From Nitrospira lenta (GTDB lineage Bacteria > Nitrospirota > Nitrospiria > Nitrospirales > Nitrospiraceae), in contig CAMDRK010000071.1 in the NCBI GenBank assembly GCA_945906715.1, positions 1 through 10,941 on the forward strand: a DNA stretch of 10,941 nucleotides. Reading direction: 5' to 3'. A program made the position numbers and the translations under genes. The notes under the pieces were generated by a model. The model did not search any database, had not been told where the DNA came from, and saw only the letters and a list, made by a program, of their open reading frames with translations. Numbering within the stretch: position 1 is the first letter of the stretch; each line of letters begins with the position of its first letter. Of this stretch, positions 7,596-10,941 are shown one piece after another.

Positions 7596-8743
7596 GCCGT
7601 AACCCCCAGCTCACGCGCCGCTTCGTAGAACGTGGCCGTCTTGCGCACGCCCAGCATGCGGAAGGCATCCGGAAACGAGGTCAAGCCCTCCAGCGTGCTG
7701 GAGACGATGGCTCGGGCAAAGCGCTTGCTGGCGCGCGCACCCAGGCTGTGATAGAAGTCGCCGCCACTGCTGCTGCGTTCCTTCAGTGTGCGCAGCCGCT
7801 CCTGTTCCACCCGGTAGTGCTGCCACAGCGCAATCTGGCTCATGAAGCCTGCGTCGAACAGGCGGCGCAAGGCAACCAGCGTGCTGACCTTGAACTCTCG
7901 CGCCAGCCGCTGGATTTCGTCCGGAATCGGCGCGTCGCGCTCGTGCGCTGCTCGTAGCTCCTCCAGGGGCATCAGCAGTTCCGCCGCGACCTGGTTGCAC
8001 CAGCGCTCGGTTAGCTGCTCGGGCACCTGACCCGCCTGCGTGTCCGACACGCCTGTTGCGCCCAGCCACACGTGGGCCAGCTCGTGCGCCAGCGTGAACA
8101 TCTGCGCAGCCTTGCTGTCTGCGCCGTTCAAAAAGACCAGCGGCGCTAGGCCGTCCGCCAACGCGAAGCCGCGAAACTCGCCCACGTCCAGCTTGCGGTG
8201 GCTGTTGCTGCCCACCACGGAGCTCACCATCACCATCACCCCGGCGTCTTCGGCCTTGGCGATCAACTGGCGCAGCGCATCCGTCCAGGTGGGCATTTGG
8301 CGACGCGCCTCGGTGGACAGGCTCAGCGTCTCGCGCAGGCGTTGCGCCACAAGCTCCGGCGATTCCTGCAGGCTGGCGCTGCCGACAAATGGCAAGGCCG
8401 GCAAGCCGTGCATGCGGGCATAGTCGCGGTACCAGTCCTGCCGTTGCTGGCACAAGTACAGGGTGTCCAGCAGGTCGCTGCTGGGTTCGGCGAGCGCCTC
8501 GTCGCGCAGGATGCGAAAGTCCGGCACCGGCAGTGCCAACGCAGGCGGCTGGGGCAGAAAAAAGTAGCCGATGGCGGTGTGCGTGAGGCGCGCGAAGTCT
8601 TCGAGTTGCTTGAGCGTGGGTTGAGCGTCGCCGCTGAGCCACAAGGGCCACTTGTTGAAACGCGCCACCAGGTCGCCGTCGTCGAGGCGCGCGCGTTGCG
8701 CCGCCCAGCGAAGCACAGGTACGGAAGCAGCCACGGTCGTCAT
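7592..8743 (-). CDS. XRE-like / ImmA-IrrE family metallopeptidase-type regulator
   Basis: A 383-residue protein. Residues about 8-65 (VLRWAAQRARLDD ... SGDAQPTLKQLEDFARLTH ... GYFFLP) match the degenerate XRE-type helix-turn-helix that precedes ImmA/IrrE domains. The zinc site is FTLAHELAHVWLG, with HExxH at 220-224, followed by ERWCNQVAAELLMP (246-259) where E247 is the likely third ligand. Such COG2856-type proteins cleave or sense repressors and often act as antitoxin or regulator for an adjacent toxin. A GGGAGGAGG ribosome binding site ends one base before the ATG, and the start overlaps the preceding gene's stop (ATGA). A slightly longer open frame in another register covers almost the same DNA, but it lacks any recognisable motif and is rejected. 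The protein probably regulates the PIN protein or the whole operon. Confidence 0.85.
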   Translation of the reverse strand: MTTVAASVPVLRWAAQRARLDDGDLVARFNKWPLWLSGDAQPTLKQLEDFARLTHTAIGYFFLPQPPALALPVPDFRILRDEALAEPSSDLLDTLYLCQQRQDWYRDYARMHGLPALPFVGSASLQESPELVAQRLRETLSLSTEARRQMPTWTDALRQLIAKAEDAGVMVMVSSVVGSNSHRKLDVGEFRGFALADGLAPLVFLNGADSKAAQMFTLAHELAHVWLGATGVSDTQAGQVPEQLTERWCNQVAAELLMPLEELRAAHERDAPIPDEIQRLAREFKVSTLVALRRLFDAGFMSQIALWQHYRVEQERLRTLKERSSSGGDFYHSLGARASKRFARAIVSSTLEGLTSFPDAFRMLGVRKTATFYEAARELGVTA

Positions 8744-9408
8744 GCCTCCTCCCTAGGTGATGGGGCAAGTGCCACGTGGATAAACCCGTCAGCCAGCTCG
8801 CTCACCGTCATCGGCGGGTAGGTCTTGGTCGGCATGAAGATTTCATGCTTTCCGAGGTTGGCAAAGAGGTCTCCCTCCGCACTGTAGGCCGACGCCTGCG
8901 TGAGTATGTCCAAGCGAAAATCTCGCCGCTGAAACTTCCCCTTGCCGAGGTAGCCCCACTCCGCAAAGGTGATCGGCTGGCCATCGCTGGTGCGCATCGA
9001 CAAGGCGTCACCGTGGATGAGGTTCTGCGAAAGCACATAGAAAGCGGCCTGATACTGGTTATCCGACTCCTCGAGATTCAGATAGTCGGCAAGGATCTCC
9101 AGCATATTCGAGCGGCACTCGGCAATGTTGTCCGCCAAGAGCTCAATCCCGTAGGTGCACATCAACGCGAGAAGGGCATAATGCCGCTTTTCAAAGTCGG
9201 ACTTTCTGAACTTGAGTTCGACGGCGGCGAGCTTGCGCTGCAGGATCTGGACGAGGAAGTTGCCGCTCCCGCACGCTGGTTCCAGGAAGCGGGAATCGAT
9301 CCGTTCAGTCTCTCCCTTGACGAGGTCGAGCATCGCCTCGACCATCCACGTCGGAGTGAAGACCTCCCCGTGGTCGGCGACGCGTTGTTTGGACTTGACG
9401 TAGTTCAT
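8740..9408 (-). CDS. Methyltransferase-fold protein with apparently degenerate catalytic motif (restriction subunit M-like)
   Basis: A 222-residue protein from ATG 9408 (MNYVKSKQRVADHGEVFTP). The ATG at 9420 is an alternative, and the frame is open to 9501, but that extension lies within the attC-like site. No start has a good ribosome binding site. Motif X EVFTP (15-19), motif I FLEPACGSGNFLV (41-53) and YGIELLADNIAECR (86-99) show an N6-adenine methyltransferase fold with an intact S-adenosylmethionine-binding loop; HGDAL (132-136) follows. Where the fold expects D-V-I-I-G-N-P-P-Y, this protein has D-I-L-T-Q-A-S-A-Y (167-175): spacing kept, NPP replaced by ASA. The protein stops about 50 residues later, without a target-recognition domain. 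It is the first gene of the operon, about 45 bases after the attC-like R' box. I infer a non-catalytic partner of the second methyltransferase rather than an independent enzyme. From memory, similar short 'restriction endonuclease subunit M' proteins occur elsewhere, so this is unlikely to be a recent truncation. Confidence 0.75.
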   Translation of the reverse strand: MNYVKSKQRVADHGEVFTPTWMVEAMLDLVKGETERIDSRFLEPACGSGNFLVQILQRKLAAVELKFRKSDFEKRHYALLALMCTYGIELLADNIAECRSNMLEILADYLNLEESDNQYQAAFYVLSQNLIHGDALSMRTSDGQPITFAEWGYLGKGKFQRRDFRLDILTQASAYSAEGDLFANLGKHEIFMPTKTYPPMTVSELADGFIHVALAPSPREEA

Positions 9409-9450
9409 GGGCCAATGCATTTCGAGCGTCGCTTCATTGTGTTCATTGCG

Positions 9451-9543
9451 GCCTAGCGACCTACGCTCAGCGACCCGGGCCATGGGACGCACCGATTGCA
9501 ACCTGGACGCGATGGCCGGGCTCGCTGCAGCGCATGGTTAGGC
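9451..9543 (-). other. attC-like integron cassette recombination site (upstream of defence operon)
   Basis: On the minus strand the site starts with a perfect R'' GCCTAAC (9543-9537) and ends with GCTAGGC (9457-9451), an R' box with GTT changed to GCT. The arms pair as follows: CGCT (9532-9529) with AGCG (9467-9464); G9528 unpaired; CAGCGA (9527-9522) with TCGCTG (9473-9468); G9521 unpaired; CCCGG (9520-9516) with CCGGG (9478-9474). About 35 bases of variable terminal structure lie between the arms. The two extrahelical bases six nucleotides apart copy the layout of the site at 2854-2917, and both lie in the L'' arm, so both sites share one orientation. The stop codon of the small upstream gene lies within R''. 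The altered R' core may impair recombination. Confidence 0.65.
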
Positions 9544-9828
9544 GTTTTCATGCACTTTCCACTCAATGTTGTCGTGAAATGAATCTATGATTAAGGATAA
9601 GCCATGCAACCGCATGGCTTGGACGATCTCGGAGTCCGATAGCTTAAAGGTGTTACATGGCTCGTAATCTGTTTTGACGGGTGAGATCAGGTTCCAGTTA
9701 CCGTAGTGCCAGGATTTTTCCAGTTCGTCGAAATCATACGGTGGCGAGATTACCACAACCCCTTCGCGCAGCTCCTTAGCACGAGGGGGTACTTCCGCGA
9801 GATCGTCGCAGAACAACGCCAATTCCAT
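9538..9828 (-). CDS. Hypothetical protein, probable integron cassette gene
   Basis: A 96-residue protein, MELALFCDDLAEVPPRAKE ... SFHDNIEWKVHENA, that I do not recognise. It is acidic, appears soluble, and has no membrane segment or signal peptide. ATG 9828 is chosen because CAGGAGCG ends 4-6 bases upstream; an ATG at 9897 would add 23 residues (MISRVITKDKDK...) but follows only a T-run. Its TAA stop lies inside the R'' box (GCC-TAA-C) of the attC-like site, which is how many integron cassette genes end. Together with the next site it could form a one-gene cassette upstream of the defence operon. The right boundary of that cassette is not clear, as I found no convincing R' box just upstream. 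Its base composition seems less GC-rich than the neighbouring operon. Confidence 0.6.
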   Translation of the reverse strand: MELALFCDDLAEVPPRAKELREGVVVISPPYDFDELEKSWHYGNWNLISPVKTDYEPCNTFKLSDSEIVQAMRLHGLSLIIDSFHDNIEWKVHENA

Positions 9829-9897
9829 ATGCGCTCCTGAAAGCCGACTGATTAGCGCTCGCTTGTCTTTGTCTTTGGTGATGACACGAGAGATCAT

Positions 9898-9924
9898 AAA
9901 AAAATCGCCTAATAATGTTTAGGC
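9898..9924 (-). terminator. Weak intrinsic-terminator-like hairpin
   Basis: On the minus strand GCCTAA (9924-9919) and TTAGGC (9912-9907) form a 6-bp stem with a 6-base loop, followed by GA and seven T (9904-9898). The stem is short, so efficiency is uncertain. It lies upstream of the small cassette-like gene and would stop transcription arriving from the right. The arms also resemble core-site bases (GCCTAA/TTAGGC), so it may instead be decayed recombination-site DNA. Confidence 0.35.
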
Positions 9925-10062
9925 CGATCTGCATAAGAACCGGATCCGTCAACTTCTGTCCGTATCCACGCCACTGCGGTTCGTGAACCATACGCCATGA
10001 TCATTGCCGTTTCAATGGGTTGCGGAGGGGAGCATGTCTCATTGGTTCTTATGCGGATCGGC
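9923..10062. repeat. 140-bp segment bounded by 19-bp inverted repeats, MITE-like
   Basis: GCCGATCTGCATAAGAACC (9923-9941) is repeated in inverse orientation as GGTTCTTATGCGGATCGGC (10044-10062), with a single mismatch. The intervening 102 bases hold no supported gene. Such termini suggest a small non-autonomous transposable element, but the flanking bases show no obvious target duplication. The right copy also contains an internal near-palindrome, ATGC-GGATCG-GCAT (10051-10064), like a recombinase or regulator binding site; in the left copy the outer half of that palindrome is lost. The stretch 9829-10123 otherwise shows nothing I can name. Confidence 0.5.
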
Positions 10063-10123
10063 ATCACACCTACCCCGCTCCTTGACTCCCATCCAACCCC
10101 TGTGGTTAGGTCTGCCCCCACCC

Positions 10124-10941
10124 ATGCTCATTCGAACCGTCACGCGATTCGCATTGTTTGCCCTGCTCCTGTTTTGTGTCGGCTGCCAGAAAGAGAGCGA
10201 AGCAATCGTCTCGATCGCGCTGCATCCGACGAACGCGAACATTCTCTACGTGGCGACGAACGACGCGGTTTATAAGTCGCGCGACGAGGGGCAGTTGTGG
10301 GAGCGGTTTCCGAGTTTCAGCGCCAGACGGGTGACGACGCTCGCGATCGATCCTGAATTCCCGGCCACAATCTATGCCGGCACGATGGCCGACGCCGTCT
10401 ACAAGAGTCCGGATGGCGGGCAACATTGGCTCCCCCATAACGTCGGACTCAAGGAACACGTTTCCTTTATCAATCAATTTGTCTTTCATCCGACTGACCA
10501 CGATCAGATCTACGCCGCCACGACCGTCGGCGCCTTTTATACCAAAGACGGCGGGCGCGAATGGGAAGAGCGCATGGCCGGGATGAAGGAAGTCCACATC
10601 GTGGTCTCCATTGCCATTCATCCCCGCGACCCTCGGGTGCTCTATGCGGGAACGACGGGAGGGGTCTACCGATCCGACAGCGCGGCAATGGGATGGAAGA
10701 AAATCAACAACGGCCTGATTCCCGAACAGGAGCTGATGGGGGCGATGGCGCTGGGGGTCAATATGATCGTCTTCGATGTGGTCAACCCGGACATCGTCTA
10801 TGCCGGAACCACGAAGGGCCTTTTCCGTACCGCGACGCGCGGGGAACAATGGGAGCGAATCGGGCTATCGCTCCCCGATTTGTTCGTGAGCAGTATCCTC
10901 CTCGACCCGACGCAGCCGAAAACCCTCTATATCGGAGGACC
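10124..10941 (+). CDS. BNR-repeat (YCF48-like) lipoprotein, N-terminal part (runs off right edge)
   Basis: The frame from ATG 10124 stays open to the window end (272 codons). It begins MLIRTVTRFALFALLLFCVG followed by Cys21: a basic start, a hydrophobic core and a lipobox-like C-V-G-C whose -3 position is Cys rather than the usual Leu. Lipidation at C21 is therefore likely but not certain. Repeating units follow in which a 'HP...ILYVAT/IYAGT' strand precedes an Asp-box-like turn: YKSRDEGQLWERF, YKSPDGGQHWLPH, YTKDGGREWEER, YRSDSAAMGWKKI and FRTATRGEQWERI. This is a beta-propeller related in type to the BNR protein at 655-1839, but exported rather than cytoplasmic. No clear Shine-Dalgarno precedes the ATG (the upstream bases are C-rich). 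A minus-strand open frame of 247 codons over the same DNA is only its shadow. Confidence 0.8.
   Translation, partial: MLIRTVTRFALFALLLFCVGCQKESEAIVSIALHPTNANILYVATNDAVYKSRDEGQLWERFPSFSARRVTTLAIDPEFPATIYAGTMADAVYKSPDGGQHWLPHNVGLKEHVSFINQFVFHPTDHDQIYAATTVGAFYTKDGGREWEERMAGMKEVHIVVSIAIHPRDPRVLYAGTTGGVYRSDSAAMGWKKINNGLIPEQELMGAMALGVNMIVFDVVNPDIVYAGTTKGLFRTATRGEQWERIGLSLPDLFVSSILLDPTQPKTLYIGG

Larger units (their letters stand above)
2860..9456 (-). mobile_element. Putative large integron cassette carrying a five-gene restriction-modification-like operon
   Basis: The segment lies between the expected G/TT exchange points of two attC-like sites of equal orientation. It contains five genes, all on the minus strand, each overlapping the next by 4 or 8 bases, with no internal attC-like site. 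I infer a single polycistronic cassette of about 6.6 kb. Typical cassettes are 0.5-1 kb with one gene, so this would be exceptional. The alternative is a defence island that landed between, or picked up, two attC sites. No integrase or attI is seen, so if real it is part of a cassette cluster lacking an integrase, or of an integron extending beyond the window. Confidence 0.45.

Noticed and set aside
7611..8768. A 385-codon minus-strand open frame overlapping the ImmA/IrrE gene in another register
   Set aside because: It is marginally longer, but its translation is Arg/Ala/Pro-rich with no motif, whereas the chosen frame has HELAH, the LLMP segment, a ribosome binding site and coupled starts and stops.
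9923..10062. Reading the 19-bp inverted repeats as a third attC
   Set aside because: The arms pair without extrahelical bases and no GTTRRRY box sits at the expected end, so it fits a MITE-like element better.
10105..10111. GTTAGGT as another attC core box (ACCTAAC on the minus strand)
   Set aside because: It matches the 7-base consensus, but I found no complementary L''/L' arms with extrahelical bases leading to a second box; a 7-base match is expected by chance.
10106..10849. A 247-codon minus-strand open frame
   Set aside because: It is antisense to the BNR lipoprotein frame, which shows clear repeats and a signal sequence; the antisense translation has no recognisable domain.

Overview
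The window looks like a GC-rich bacterial chromosome with an accessory block inserted in it. Soluble and lipoprotein BNR (sialidase-like) repeat proteins, a DUF1579 protein and an EcsC-family protein would fit a Nitrospira-like or other Gram-negative environmental bacterium. This is an impression from gene content; there is no rRNA or other phylogenetic marker here. No tRNA, CRISPR array, transposase or integrase gene is visible.

Left flank (1-2859): the start of an EcsC-family gene runs off the left edge on the minus strand. A plus-strand group follows: an N-terminally truncated YCII/DGPF remnant, a six-repeat BNR protein, a MoaD/ThiS-like protein ending in Gly-Gly that overlaps the BNR gene by 4 bases, and a secreted DUF1579 protein with a strong Shine-Dalgarno sequence.

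Central block (about 2854-9828, all genes on the minus strand): five genes are packed head to tail with 4- to 8-base overlaps. In transcription order they encode (1) a short adenine-methyltransferase-fold protein whose catalytic NPPY motif appears replaced, (2) an XRE-like/ImmA-IrrE zinc peptidase-type regulator, (3) a DUF4411 PIN-fold protein, (4) an Eco57I-like N6-adenine methyltransferase with an intact NPPY, and (5) an 846-residue protein joining an N-terminal GIY-YIG/T5orf172-like nuclease domain to a superfamily 2 helicase. I read this as a multi-gene restriction-modification-like defence system with a toxin-antitoxin-like pair inside it.

Most unexpected is what bounds the block. Both ends carry structures that read as integron attC sites (2854-2917 and 9451-9543). 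Each has R''/L''/L'/R' architecture, two extrahelical bases six nucleotides apart in the L'' arm, and the same orientation as the genes. A small unknown gene at 9538-9828 ends with its stop codon inside the R'' box of the right-hand site, as cassette genes typically do. The operon would then be one roughly 6.6-kb polycistronic cassette, far larger than usual cassettes, with no integrase in the window.

Right flank (9829-10941): a weak minus-strand terminator-like hairpin, a 140-bp segment bounded by 19-bp inverted repeats (one mismatch), and then a plus-strand BNR-repeat lipoprotein gene that runs off the right edge.
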